Shown: piece after piece, positions 53,776 through 63,800 of the stretch
How the letters are laid out: every line of letters begins with the position of its first letter
How positions within the stretch are numbered: position 1 is the stretch's first letter
NCBI GenBank assembly: GCA_963575645.1
Contig: OY754468.1
Coordinates: 49,735,665 to 49,799,664 of the forward strand
Length of the DNA: 64,000 bases
Direction of reading: 5' to 3'
Source of the DNA: Xanthostigma xanthostigma
Lineage: Eukaryota; Arthropoda; Insecta; Raphidioptera; Raphidiidae
Notes under the pieces: generated by a model
Told to the model about the DNA's origin: nothing
Database searches by the model: none
Seen by the model: only the letters and a program-made list of their open reading frames with translations
Made by a program: the position numbers and the translations under genes

Positions 53776-54643
53776 GGACGTAGTTCTATGTTCAGGCTCG
53801 TTTTCAACCGTTATTTCAGAATTTTTTTTTGTTACATGTTTTTACTGACAACGTAAACTAAGAAAAACAATTTTTTTTGCTTAATTTTACGCCATTTTAT
53901 ATTTGTTTTTTTAACCTAAAGTAGACAACTTTAAATGGAGGTAGGTGGGTAGCGCGGGTGATAACGTCACTTCGAGTCAACTGAATTATAAAAATTAAAT
54001 TGGTTATTGTTTCGTAGGTTTGTGGCTCTATCCCGTACTAGAAATAAACATTTTTATTGATAAATAACAAAATGGCGGGTTTTAGAAAAAAAAAACAACG
54101 AGAAAATCGTGATTTTTTCGATGAAAATCGGTTAAAAAAAAATAGAAATAATTTTTATATTTAAGTAATTCTAGTACCGGACGGAGCTATTGTTGTGTAG
54201 AATACCCTGTGCAAAACTGAAAGCAATCGGTTGTATACAATTGTTTCAATCACCCGCGCCGCTTAGAAAACCGTACTTTTGAGAAAAACGCGTTTAAAGT
54301 TTTAATTTCAGATTTCTTACAAAAAAATAAAAATGAATATTTACACTAATCAGCTATGCCTGATGTATAGTAAACCTTCCGTTTCTTCAAAGGCATCGTT
54401 TTCTGCTAATTTGTTTGTTCTACTCTGCGAGAGTATAAGGGTAACGTGATAACAATTGAGAGGTAAGATCAGGTAAGAGTCTTACCGTAAGACCGTTGCT
54501 GCTCTCGACTATATGCTGTAGCTTTGTAATTATTCAATATTTTGCTCTAAAATTTTTACAGTATTTTCTCAATATATTATACAAAGTAAAAATGTAAAAA
54601 AAATAAATTCGTTTTTTCAAAACCCGAACACCAGACTACGTCC
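53776..54643. mobile_element. TTAA-flanked element, family F, copy 2
   Basis: Flanked by TTAA (53772-53775, 54644-54647). Ends GGACGTAGT and ACTACGTCC are a perfect 9-bp inverted repeat. Collinear with 37103-38001 with few substitutions and ~30 bases fewer near 53825. Non-coding. Confidence 0.85.
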
Positions 54644-54647
54644 TTAA

Positions 54648-55253
54648 ATTACACGTGTTAGAATAGTATGTCTATTGAAATGGACGAAGAAGAAGTTAAA
54701 GTGAGATAGAAATTGAATGGCGCTGTATACATCTGGTAGACGTTACCTACTGCAGAATTACGTCTTTCATTTCATCCACAAATTCTAGTACGAATTAACT
54801 TTTAGTGAAAAAATGATGCGTTAATTTTGAAGTGTCGGTGTATTTAATCTCACAACATTAATTTCAGAGAGAATCAGGTGCGCTGTGGTTATATAAGACA
54901 TTAAAGTTTGCTTACGTATTGAAGGGCTCTCATAAATAAACCTTGTTTATCTCCGAAACCGACAAAGTCGAATCCTTGAAATAATGTACTTAGTTGAGAA
55001 AGTTTATATTGTATTTGTTGTTTATCAAAGAAGATCTGCAAACATCACGCGGCCAGTGGATCTCTGAAAAATAACAAAAGTTTTTTTTGACAAAACGACG
55101 AACTTAAAACCAACGAGACAAACTTATTTTGATGTAGTTGGCGAGGGTGTTTACCACTTTTTCAATAAGCTATCACCACCGTGCAAAAAATATTCATTCC
55201 TTAGAATCAATAAGTTTGATAGACCCGGATGTCATAATTCTAGAATTTAACAG
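54648..55253. other. Unassigned stretch
   Basis: Nothing recognised. Confidence 0.5.
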
Positions 55254-56150
55254 TGTTTTTGAAGTGAAAACTTCTTTAGCGGCGTTGTACACTTTTTTGT
55301 AATGGGTAAAAAATGTTAAACTCGCGTCAGATTGAAAATTCGTAAGACCTGATCGAAAATTCGTAAGACAAAATTCGTAAGACGAAAACTTTTGTACACT
55401 TTTTTTGTAATGGGTAAAAAATGTTAAACTCGCGTCAGATTGAAAATTCGTAAGGCCAAATTCGTAAGACCTGATCGAAAATTCGTAAGACGAAAAGTTT
55501 TGTACACTTTTTTTGTAATGGGTAAAAAATGTTAAACTCGCGTCAGATTGAAAATTCGTAAGACCTGATCGAAAATTCGTAAGACAAAATTCGTAAGACG
55601 AAAACTTTTGTACACTTTTCTTGTAATGAGTAAAAAATGTTAAACTCGCGTCAGATTGAAAATTCATAAGGCCAAATTCGTAAGACCTGATCGAAAATTC
55701 GTAAGACGAAAAGTTTTGTACACTTTTTTTGTAATGGGTAAAAAATGTTAAACTCGCGTCAGATTGAAAATTCGTAAGACCTGATCGAAAATTCGTAAGA
55801 CAAAATTCGTAAGACGAAAACTTTTGTACACTTTTTTTGTAATGGGTAAAAAATGTTAAACTCGCGTCAGATTGAAAATTCGTAAGACCTGATCGAAAAT
55901 TCGTAAGACGAAAAGTTTTGTACACTTTTTTTGTAATGGGTAAAAAATGTTAAACTCGCGTCAGATTGAAAATTCGTAAGACCTGATCGAAAATTCGTAA
56001 GACGAAAACTTTTGTACACTTTTTTTGTAATGGGTAAAAAATGTTAAACTCGCGTCAGGACACGTGACCTGATCGAAAATTCGTAAGACGTTAATATTCA
56101 AGTTTTCACTTGTGCCGGCACTCCCAGAGTGCAACCCGTCTTTTTTTTTA
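55254..56150. mobile_element. GAAGTGAAAACTT inverted-end element, copy 2, with tandem array
   Basis: Same ends as 19797-20189. Its interior is expanded into the 94-108-bp array at 55286-56060, which replaces the unrelated middle of copy 1. After the array, GCGTCAGGACACGTGACCTG then ATCGAAAATTCGTAAGACGT leads to the right end TTCAAGTTTTCACTTGTGCC. Non-coding; class unknown. Confidence 0.75.
55286..56060. repeat. 94-108-bp tandem array, eight units
   Basis: TGTACACTTTTTTTGTAATG (or near variant) starts at 55286, 55393, 55501, 55609, 55717, 55825, 55919 and 56013: spacings 107, 108, 108, 108, 108, 94, 94. Each unit has TGTTAAACTCGCGTCAGATT and one to three copies of AAAATTCGTAAGAC. Units alternate between ACAAAATTCG-type and AAGTTTTG-type variants, suggesting a higher-order two-unit repeat. 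A 243-codon minus frame (55925-55194) exists only because 108 is a multiple of three. Confidence 0.92.
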
Positions 56151-56582
56151 TTGTTTTGTTTCTTAAGTTTTTTTTTGAAACATTTATTATTATTGATTCC
56201 GCCTTTACATTTATTTATTATTGTTGTATAATTTTTAATAATATTATGTAAGGCTTAACTCGATGTACAGACTTCAGACAATAATTTTTGAGGTCGGTCC
56301 TTCACAGAAAATGTTCAAAGCTGTCCCCGTTTTGTTGGACACAAAGATGCATGCGTCGTAGCCATGCTTGTAGTAGCGATAAGGGCCTTCCGCGAATTAT
56401 TTGGGATGCATTTTTAATGAGCCTTTTTCCTGAGAATAGTGCAGCGAAAGTGTCACGAGAGGCAGCGCTAGTAGTAGGGACAAACATAAAATATTTACAT
56501 GCCAACCAATGTTATTTACGTGATATTATTTTATTATTTAAAAATATAAATCTGAAATAAAAAAAAAATTTGAACTTGTACA
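56151..56582. other. Unassigned stretch upstream of THAP fragment
   Basis: A 90-codon plus frame (56288-56560) and a 67-codon minus frame overlap in a GC-richer patch; no recognised domain in either. Confidence 0.4.
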
Positions 56583-56711
56583 ATGCCAACGAAGCATTGC
56601 AGTTTTGGTAATTGTACGTCGGATAATCGATATCCAGAAGAGAACGTGTTTTTTATACCATTTATAAAACCTCATATTGATGAGGTTAGATGTAATAAGT
56701 GGATACAATAA
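56583..56711 (+). pseudogene. N-terminal half of a THAP zinc-finger domain
   Basis: A 42-codon frame reads MPTKHCSFGNCTSDNRYPEE then NVFFIPFIKPHIDEVRCNKW and IQ, stop. THAP domains are C-x(2-4)-C-x(35-50)-C-x2-H DNA-binding fingers near the protein N-terminus. Here the first cysteine pair (C6, C11), the FxPF proline block and the invariant tryptophan (W40) with its preceding cysteine are all present at the right spacing. The second C-x2-H pair and AVPTIF-like end are missing because of the TAA after IQ. No splice donor sits at the break. THAP domains occur in host factors and in P-element-type transposases; which source applies is unknown. Confidence 0.65.
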
Positions 56712-57925
56712 AAGATTTACAAAATATTAAATACTAAACTAACTGATAAACTTATCACTGAGAATCATCATTTACATATGTTATCGAAATTATTTTTAAA
56801 ATTAATTAAATGAACAAAAAATGAATAGTAAATTTTTGACAGTTTATTATCATTGATTAGAATGAGATATAACCTCAATCTTTTATTAAATTATATTCAT
56901 TTATTATATTTAATTAAATTTATTTTATTACCATATATTTTTGATTCATATTTCATTTGGAAATAAATCTGAAATTCATAATTATTTTCAATTTCTCTTA
57001 TTACAGTTTGAATTTATCGCTAATATTTTACTAGAGTCTGCATACTAACCTGTCTATTAATTCATTTTTTTTTTCAGATACTTTTAAATTACGACACGCA
57101 AGCCAACGTTTTAATGTTACTACATTGTTATCTTTTACAGTTGCAAATTTTAGTTTTGCTCCAGGAACATCATCTTCTGTTAAAAACATTTTTTTTCAAG
57201 TACACTTTAATGTGTGTTTATATGGGGATTTGACAGTGTTTGTCCCTACCGAACTACTAGCGCTACTAGTGAGTGATTTTTCGTACTTCATGAAAAAGGA
57301 TCATTCGTGCTGTCATTTCTTTGCGTGTGTTAAAAATTTAATTATACTTTGAATGGCTGTTTCCCTTTTATTTTTGAGTTTTGATAAAAAAAGTAACTTA
57401 AAATATTTGTTCGTCTATTTGATTTCTATACACGTAGTTAAAAAAAAGAATCAACTTAAAAATCAGCCTGTATTGTATAATCGAATTAAATGTCAAAAAT
57501 AAGATTTTGATTTGCAAAACTGGGTTGACATAACCTAATTTCAGAACCGTTCAAGTGCACGTGATCGATTGTCTACGACAAAACAAACCCGTTAGTTTGA
57601 TATAATAATGGCAGCTTGTTATTTTCCAACGCGATAATTCTCACAGCGTTTCGGGAATCAGGGATAATCATCAATCAAAGTAGCTATTGTCAAATATTTC
57701 AATAAACTCGGACGCTCTGACAGGGTCTTAGCTAAACATCTACAAAACGTCGCTTTGATTAATAATCAAATACAGTGAAATATCGATAATGTGGCACGTT
57801 TCCTGTTCCGGTATTCGCCCGGATAAAAGCTTTTTCTATAATTAAAAAATAAATTTGAGTCACTGTGGGACAGATGTAAAACATATATTTAAGCGAAATT
57901 CTAGTAACTCTTTCGGGAACACATC
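56712..57925. other. AT-rich stretch without recognised gene
   Basis: A pyrimidine run TTTTTTTTTCAG at 57067-57078 resembles a 3' splice site, but the sequence after it does not continue the THAP domain. A 75-codon frame at 57125 has no recognised motif. Confidence 0.4.
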
Positions 57926-57933
57926 GCTTAGAA

Positions 57934-58468
57934 CAGAGGCTCCCAAACTTTTTTGTCTCGTAGACCACTTGCCATGTTTTTCGGTTTTGGGTAGACCCCC
58001 TGCTTATCTGAAATTGATTTTTTGCAAGTTCATTAATTTCAAATGTATTTTTGACAACCGGTATAGAGCTACTCACTTTGAACGATTTAAATTTATAACG
58101 GTAGTGAAATGTAGTGTGAAATGTTTAGTTTTATACATTTATTAATTAGATTCAAATTAAAACGGACCAAATTAAAATTTAATTTCTGTTACATAAAATA
58201 ACTAAGCAAAAAATAAATGCTTTTAGTGTGAGGGATGAACCTGATGCTTTAATAATAAATTTTCAACATTTGGCATCAATTTAGTTAGATTTAATCTTAA
58301 ATCTCTTCGGTTAACGATGTCCAGTTTGTTTCTTTTTTTGTTAGGAGATTCACTATCGTTGACCCCCATTTTCATTTCATGGACCCCCAATTTTTTCCCC
58401 TGACATGGACCCCTTGAGAGTTGTCGTCGACCCCTGGGGGTCGATATAGACCACTTTGGAAATCACTG
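57934..58468. mobile_element. hAT-type MITE with 8-bp TSD, 'GACCCC' family
   Basis: Left end CAGAGGCTCCCAAACTTTTT, right end GACCACTTTGGAAATCACTG. Flanks GCTTAGAA (57926-57933) and GTTTAGAA (58469-58476) match at 7 of 8 bases. Subterminal GTAGACCACTTGCCATG and GGGTAGACCCCC are mirrored by GGGGGTCGATATAGACCAC. This is the classic hAT layout. Two overlapping frames of ~100 codons inside the element are not genes. Confidence 0.88.
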
Positions 58469-58476
58469 GTTTAGAA

Positions 58477-58705
58477 ACATGTCTTTAACGTTACATTTTT
58501 TTAGTGAAATATGACAAGTTCTTTTAATAACAAGTCTTTAAGTTAAGTACAAGTCTTTTAGTGAGACGTCTTTTAATAACGCATCATTTAGTAGCAGAAC
58601 TAACATGTCTTAAAGTAATAGTTATTTTATAGTAACAGGTCTTTTAATACCACATTATCACATCGTTTAGTAACGCGTATTTTAAAATAACACTATAATA
58701 TTAAT
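58477..58705. repeat. Degenerate ~14-base GTCTTTTAATAAC repeats
   Basis: The words GTCTTTAA, GTTCTTTTAATAACA, GTCTTTTAGTGA, GTCTTTTAATAAC and GGTCTTTTAATACC recur roughly every 15-30 bases through the stretch, a decayed short-period array between a hAT and a Helitron. Confidence 0.55.
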
Positions 58706-59055
58706 CTATACGAATATATAAAAATGAAGAGTTTGTTTGTTTGGTTGAACACGCTAATCTCAGGAAATACTAGTTCAAACTTCGAATTGAAAAAAAAAAT
58801 TGTTGAATAGCCCATTAATCGAGGAAAGCTATAGGCTATATAATATCACGCTACGACTAATAGGAGCGGAGCATCAATGAAAAATATTGCAAAATGTATA
58901 ACTCAAAATTTGTCCGTCCGACCAAAACTTTTGAACGGTATCTTCGATCATCATGAAATTTGGACATAACATTCATTTCGGTAAACTAAAATGAATGTGC
59001 GTGTCCCTCCCAATTCGTTCTTTTGCACCCGGGTGAAACCGGGCGGGACCGCTAG
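58706..59055 (+). mobile_element. Helitron, copy 4 of the tRNA-Lys family without the tRNA segment
   Basis: Starts TCTATACGAATATATAAAAA and ends CACCCGGGTGAAACCGGGCG then GGACCGCTAG at 59055. Compared with 30715-31438 it lacks ~270 internal bases, including the whole tRNA-like part: AATTTGTCCGTCCGACC joins directly to AAAACTTTTGAACGG. The CCCGG/CCGGG hairpin is perfect. Confidence 0.85.
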
Positions 59056-59206
59056 TAACTAATATTTCTTAACAGTATAATTTTGGTAGTATTTTGGGAC
59101 GCGTTAACCAATTACTAAACTATTACATTGTTACTGTTATCAGTGTTATTTATAGAATATCGGAACTATATTTAGATGATGTTAATATTTAAGCCTTGGC
59201 CTCATA

Positions 59207-59788
59207 CAGTATGTAAACGCGTAGGTGCACATAGGGAAATTAGCATTGGGAAAAAATGCTTGGATCAGAGTTAGCCATGACTGCATTAATTGTTATTTCT
59301 ATTGAATTATCGTGGTAATCTTGAGGATTTCTATTTTACTTTGATTTATTTTTATTTTACTTGGCTTTTTTAATAATAAAAAGCTCTTAAAAATCATTTT
59401 TTTAATTTTTTTGTACAAAAATAAAACAAAAAAACAACTCCATCTGTTTGATCTGTTTGGAAACATTTCATTCAAAAATTGTCTGACTGGTATGACGTAT
59501 GCGCGTTGGTAAATCTGTGACCCAATGTCTTTAGGTTCAACACGAATAGGCGGAGATATTTGATCCCGCACCATATTTAAGTATTTTTGGGAATTTAATG
59601 TCCCATTAATAAAAAAGTCCGATTATGTTGTAATCATTTGAATATTTTCTTCGGTAGTATACACATTCATTTTGCAAAAGAATATATTATCTGTCAAATT
59701 GAAAAACAAGATTTCAAGGTTCACTCTGATTCAGTCATTTTTTCCCAATGTTAATTTCCCTATGTGCACCTTACGTGTTTACATACTG
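59207..59788. mobile_element. TA-flanked inverted-repeat element, copy 3 (complete)
   Basis: Ends CAGTATGTAAACGCGTAGGT and TTACGTGTTTACATACTG, flanked by TA (59205-59206, 59789-59790). Longest complete copy (582 bp) and closest to the truncated copy at 1-536. The 91-codon minus frame inside is not a gene. Confidence 0.85.
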
Positions 59789-59896
59789 TATAATAATTGT
59801 GCGACCTCCGAGGAGTTGGTTCTCGATGTACACAGTTAGCGATTCGAGCCTCGACCTTGTCCTAGGACCTAGACGATAGTATAGAGTGTGGCCGGC

Positions 59897-60085
59897 ATGA
59901 CCCCAGAGAACGCCGCCCCACCAGAGCTCTTGCTCGTCGTTATACGGAGTCCGACAGACGTTAGCGTTGCGGCCGTTCGTTATTATGCTGTCGATCCATC
60001 AACGTCAGTTTTTAAACCCCGATCGGTATCCGTGTTCTACATCCGTTCAAATTACGACATTCTATCTTCGCCGGTATGCTGTTAA
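59897..60085 (+). CDS. Unrecognised 62-codon ORF in GC-richer patch
   Basis: ATG frame MTPENAAPPELLLVVIRS continuing PTDVSVAAVRYYAVDPSTSV and ending YDILSSPVCC. The patch 59795-60100 has clearly higher GC and CpG than its flanks and looks single-copy. TTCGCCGGTATGC at about 60066 could be a 5' splice site, so this might be a first exon. No domain recognised; chance is not excluded. Confidence 0.25.
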   Translation: MTPENAAPPELLLVVIRSPTDVSVAAVRYYAVDPSTSVFKPRSVSVFYIRSNYDILSSPVCC

Positions 60086-60239
60086 TTTGCTATGTGCTGG
60101 CTAAAAATTGTTCAAATCCAGAATGGAAAATGTTTCAACTGGGGAGGTCTCACGCTAAATTAATATTCGCGTTTCTGATAAGATCTCAAATATTTTTACT
60201 TGGCACCGAATACTATTTAAGATAGAAGTTACTAATTTT

Positions 60240-60345
60240 GGAACAAATTTATTCGTTAGAATAAAATTTACATTGATTCTCCGAAGATGGCATAAAGTTT
60301 GCCGAAACGTAGACAATAAAATGCAATAAAAAACATTCAGTATTT
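60240..60345 (+). mobile_element. Second Penelope-like terminal repeat type (fragment)
   Basis: CCGAAGATGGCATAAAGTTT then GCCGAAACGTAGACAATAAA at 60291-60320 has the CNGAAGA - GGC...GCC stem - GAAACGT layout typical of terminal repeats of Penelope-like elements. A different sequence from the 22866 family. No ORF nearby. Confidence 0.5.
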
Positions 60346-60465
60346 GCTTAGTTCATCGATCCTATGCCACCAGGATTCATCCTTTAATCTTACAACATTT
60401 AAACAGGATCATCATCACTCTAAATTATTAGAGTTATTTTTCACAATAATAAAATTTACATTCAT

Positions 60466-60725
60466 ATAAATAAAATTATCGAGAAATTTTTCAGACTGTA
60501 TGTTGACAAAAAATTATATATAAAATTATAATTCACAAGATCTCAATAAATGACGTTTCGGTCCGGATTTGGATTTTCTTCAGAAATATATTGTAATCTA
60601 AAAAATATAAAAATGAATTAGTATCTACTTATTTTACAATAGAATTAAGACTGAATTTTACGTAAAAAGAAAACAAAACTTTTATTTATTTGAATATTTC
60701 TATTCAGACGTTAATCTAAGATTTC
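60466..60725 (-). mobile_element. Penelope-like terminal repeat, copy 4
   Basis: AAATAAAATTATCGAGAAAT onward matches the 22866 family. The minus-strand motif 60583-60553 reads CTGAAGAAAATCCAAATCCG then GACCGAAACGTC. The far end is CAGACGTTAATCTAAGATTT. Shorter than copy 3 by an internal deletion. Confidence 0.7.
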
Positions 60726-61190
60726 AAAAAATTACATTCAATTTACCGAGCAAACTCTGAGGTAGAAAAGTTAGTTAAAGAATAAATGTAGACAGCACTA
60801 TACTCCTCTTTTGTTGAATATATTGACGTTCACCCAAAAATCCGACCGATGGCGTTAGTGTAAACGTCAAAAAAAGTTTCACAAAATAATAATGTTTTAT
60901 CCTAACCCAATTGCACAAAAAACTTCCATTAACTTTAATGCTTTACAACTATACACTTTACAAAAGGTTAATCAACACATAGATAAATTCATAAGAGCAA
61001 ATTGTAGATACAATACTCAACGTTTATAGGTTAGGTATTATGATCTATGTGGCGGCCATTATTATTTTATCAAGCGAATAAATATTTATACCCCCGAAGT
61101 AGGGCAAAATAGATTTATATCTGCGGTAAACATAATTTTGTTTGGTGAATTAAATTATCGCTATTAAATAAAAGTGCTTTTTTACGACGT
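60726..61190. other. AT-rich stretch, probably 5' part of the next Helitron
   Basis: No gene. The start of the Helitron ending at 61250 could not be located. Confidence 0.4.
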
Positions 61191-61250
61191 AAGTCGACAA
61201 AAAAACGGTGGAAATCTACAAATTTGGACGAAGCCCGACCGGGCCGCTAG
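61191..61250 (+). mobile_element. Helitron 3' end
   Basis: ACGTAAGTCGACAAAAAAAC then TTTGGACGAAGCCCGACCGG and GCCGCTAG at 61250; same type as 48149 and 30492. The hairpin arms are partly mutated (CGAAGCCCGACC). Confidence 0.65.
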
Positions 61251-61955
61251 TCATTGATAAATCTACAATCTAATGTGTAATTAAATTTTGGAGTCCTAGA
61301 GTATTCAGTATTAATACAAAGATATATTTAAAAAATTTCTTGGAAAAACAATTAAGAAAAGTAAGCCTTACATAATTATTAATGAACTTGGAAAATAAAG
61401 TAAAAATAGACAAAAAAAAATTATCGAGCAAAATGACAAAAATGTTAAAGAATTTCTTGGAAAGAAAATAGTAAATTAAAAAAATTTCTAGGAAAATGAC
61501 AATTTCAGATATCAATTTTGTTAGAGAAAGTAAATAAAAAAACTTATCCTTCAATTTTATTTTGGTTAAAAAAAACGCAAATATAATTATCATTCGGATT
61601 ACTACTTTCCTAGAAACCTGCTGCTCTGAGATTAAAAGTAAAATTAATTTGCGACGTGTAATTTAGTTTCAAATCAAAGTTACATTCTAATTTAAATTAA
61701 AATATCATCAAATCTAACCATTTTATTACATTTAGGTATTCACTTTACTAAGTTAAGTTTCAGTAGTGTGCTCAGGAATACTCTCTAAGGTACTTATGTA
61801 AACTATAACTTTGAAACTCTTAAATACTAGCTTGAAAATATCTTACAGCTTCGTTATATAAAATCAAAATGACGACGTAACGTACAGTCGAAAACCAGCC
61901 AAGCTTGGTCCCTAAAATTACAGATACACATTGTATTTACTGTGAAATTAGTAGA
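61251..61955. other. AT-rich stretch without recognised gene
   Basis: The 107-codon minus frame (61593-61270) is F/I/L/K-rich low-complexity sequence built on repeated TTTCTTGGAAA words; not a gene. Confidence 0.5.
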
Positions 61956-62165
61956 CTAGTGGACCTGTCCGGCTTCGCCCGAGTTTGTAGATTGCCCCGT
62001 TTTTTTCGTCGACTTACGTTGCAAATTTGGTCTCCATGAAAATCGATTTTATTTTATAATATATAGCCTATGTCCGTTCTGAAGATCTATTATAAATATT
62101 AGTGTGAAAAATTTTGAAATCGGATGAGTAGTTTTGGAGATTATCACCTATTTTATAAGGAGTGT
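61956..62165 (-). mobile_element. Helitron 3' part, minus strand
   Basis: Minus strand ends CTCGGGCGAAGCCGGACAGG then TCCACTAG at 61956. The body TTGCAACGTAAGTCGACGAA and AAACTACTCATCCGATTTC matches the 48149 type. The 5' TC start is not identified; similarity fades near 62165. Confidence 0.7.
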
Positions 62166-62325
62166 ACAATAACGTATTTTTTAAGACTACCTAGTAATAA
62201 AATTAATTTCGTTACACATAATTATGATAAGAGATTTTTGACAATAATTTTACAAACTTTTTTGGTTTATTTTAACGGTGAGGGATAGGTGGCAAAAATA
62301 TAAATAATACATTTATATCCAAATC

Positions 62326-62642
62326 TTCTTGGTTTCCGGGCTTGTATGCTGTGCTCTATTAGTATTTCTACCTGACGTTTTGTCAATCTAAGTAAACCTT
62401 GACAATACCAACCCACTGAATGAATGAAACGATCAATCACAGAAGAACATACTACGACCGAGTAGAGAACACGAGCACGCTGTCCATAAAATACGGAAGT
62501 ACCACACTTACCTGTGAGCAGCCTAGAAGGACACTTTGCCCGCTACCACATCGCCTTTGATAATGTCTACTGCAGTTGTATACGAAACGTCAGGTAGAAA
62601 TACGAATGAACCACAAGCCCGGAAACCAAGAAGATTTGGATC
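62326..62642. repeat. Inverted pair of ~60-bp retroelement-like ends
   Basis: ATCCAAATCTTCTTGGTTTC then CGGGCTTGTATGCTG (62330) is mirrored by CAAGCCCGGAAACCAAGAAG then ATTTGGATC (62611), and both sides carry ACGTCAGGTAGAAATAC. GAAACGTCAGG is reminiscent of retroelement terminal repeats of the Penelope type. The ~190 bases between are GC-richer and non-coding. Confidence 0.5.
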
Positions 62643-62957
62643 AACACCGGCCGTGAAAGCCTACACACTTGGATATATTTATAATCTGCAGTCTAGAATC
62701 TTCACTTTTACTTTACAAGGAGTCGATTTCGTTTCTGTAAACTTTTCTTTTGTGTGTTATGCAGCTTTGTAGAGTTTTGCTTCATGCAAAATCGGCTTTA
62801 CTCTTCAACTAGAAGAAACAGAAGTGGGCATTAAGCTCTTGAACTAATACCAGTTGCGACTGAAAATCGTGAAACTCCCTACTGAAGCTTTACTTTACTG
62901 TATAGAATATAGATAGTACCTGCTGGTGTATTGTGCCTTGTTTAACCGTTAACTGAC
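62643..62957. other. Unassigned stretch
   Basis: Nothing recognised; a 78-codon frame runs in from the inverted pair. Confidence 0.4.
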
Positions 62958-63757
62958 CTAGTTTTTTTAAACGCTTTATATTAGTTTGGGTTGTAACTAT
63001 GTATGTATGTAACTAACTATGTATGTATGTCCGTAACGGAATCTTTGAGCATAATTTTCACCAATTTCCCGAAGTCTGATTAATTTGAAACTTTGCATAC
63101 GTATCAAGGACCGATGACAATGCAATAATTTGATAACAGTTTCCCATTATCCTTATTAGGACCCCCAGGATTAATAAATTCTTTTATAGATCCTCTGTAG
63201 TAAACGCTTTATTTTCACCAATTTCCCGAAGTCTGATTAATTTGAAACTTTGCATACGTATCAAGGACCGATGACAATGCAATAATTTGATAACAGTTTC
63301 CCATTATCCTTATTATTAAACGCTTTATATTAGTTTGGGTTGTAACTATGTATGTATGTCCGTAACGGAATCTTTGAGCATAATTTTCACCAATTTCCCG
63401 AAGTCTGATTAATTTGAAACTTTGCATACGTATCAAGGACCGATGACAATGCAATAATTTGATAACAGTTTCCCATTATCCTTATTAGGACCCCCAGGAT
63501 TAATAAATTCTTTTATAGATCCTCAAACTAAAAAGTGAAAAATAAAATATAGTTTAAAAAAAACTAAAAAACGCTTTATATCGGACTAAAAAGTAAAAAA
63601 TAATTGTTTTAAAATAAGCTTAAAAAGCGTTGGGCGCTCGATGTACGAAAATGTGGAACAAAGCGCCCCACGCTTTTTAAGCTTATTTTAAAACAATTAT
63701 TTTTTACTTTTTAGTCCGATATAAAGCGTGTTTTTTAGTTTTTTTTAAACTATATTT
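62958..63757. mobile_element. Foldback element, copy 3 of the shared architecture
   Basis: The left end TAGTTTTTTTAAACGCTTTA mirrors the right end ATAAAGCGTGTTTTTTAGTT. After TGTAACTATGTATGTATGTC come partial tandem copies (63055, 63213, 63387) of ATTTTCACCAATTTCCCGAA, GCATACGTATCAAGGACCGA. The right third (63546-63757) is a hairpin with arms containing AAAACTAAAAAACGCTTTAT and TCGGACTAAAAAGTAAAAAA and a short GC-rich tip (AAAGCGTTGGGCGCT / AGCGCCCCACGCTTT). Non-coding. Confidence 0.75.
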
Positions 63758-63763
63758 TTTTAT

Positions 63764-63800
63764 TTGCGGACCGGTCCGGCTTCGCCAGGATTTGTATAGA
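63764..63800 (-). mobile_element. Helitron 3' end fragment
   Basis: Minus strand reads CAAATCCTGGCGAAGCCGGA then CCGGTCCGC, with the hairpin of the 48149 type; the terminal CTAG is lost (CCGCAAAT). Confidence 0.55.

Noticed and set aside
55194-55925. 243-codon minus-strand ORF with a 36-residue periodic protein
   Set aside because: It is the translation of a tandem DNA repeat whose 108-bp period keeps the frame open. The array units vary by non-coding indels (94, 107) and the other copy of the element lacks it.
55286-56060. CRISPR-like array of regularly spaced repeats
   Set aside because: Units are contiguous tandem repeats without unique spacers, in a eukaryotic transposon; no cas genes.
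57067-57360. Downstream exon completing the THAP domain after TTTTTTTTTCAG
   Set aside because: The sequence after the apparent acceptor does not supply the C-x2-H half or any THAP end, and no donor is present at the break.
61270-61593. 107-codon minus-strand ORF resembling a membrane protein
   Set aside because: F/I/L/K-rich translation of A/T-rich DNA with repeated TTTCTTGGAAA words; composition alone explains the hydrophobicity.
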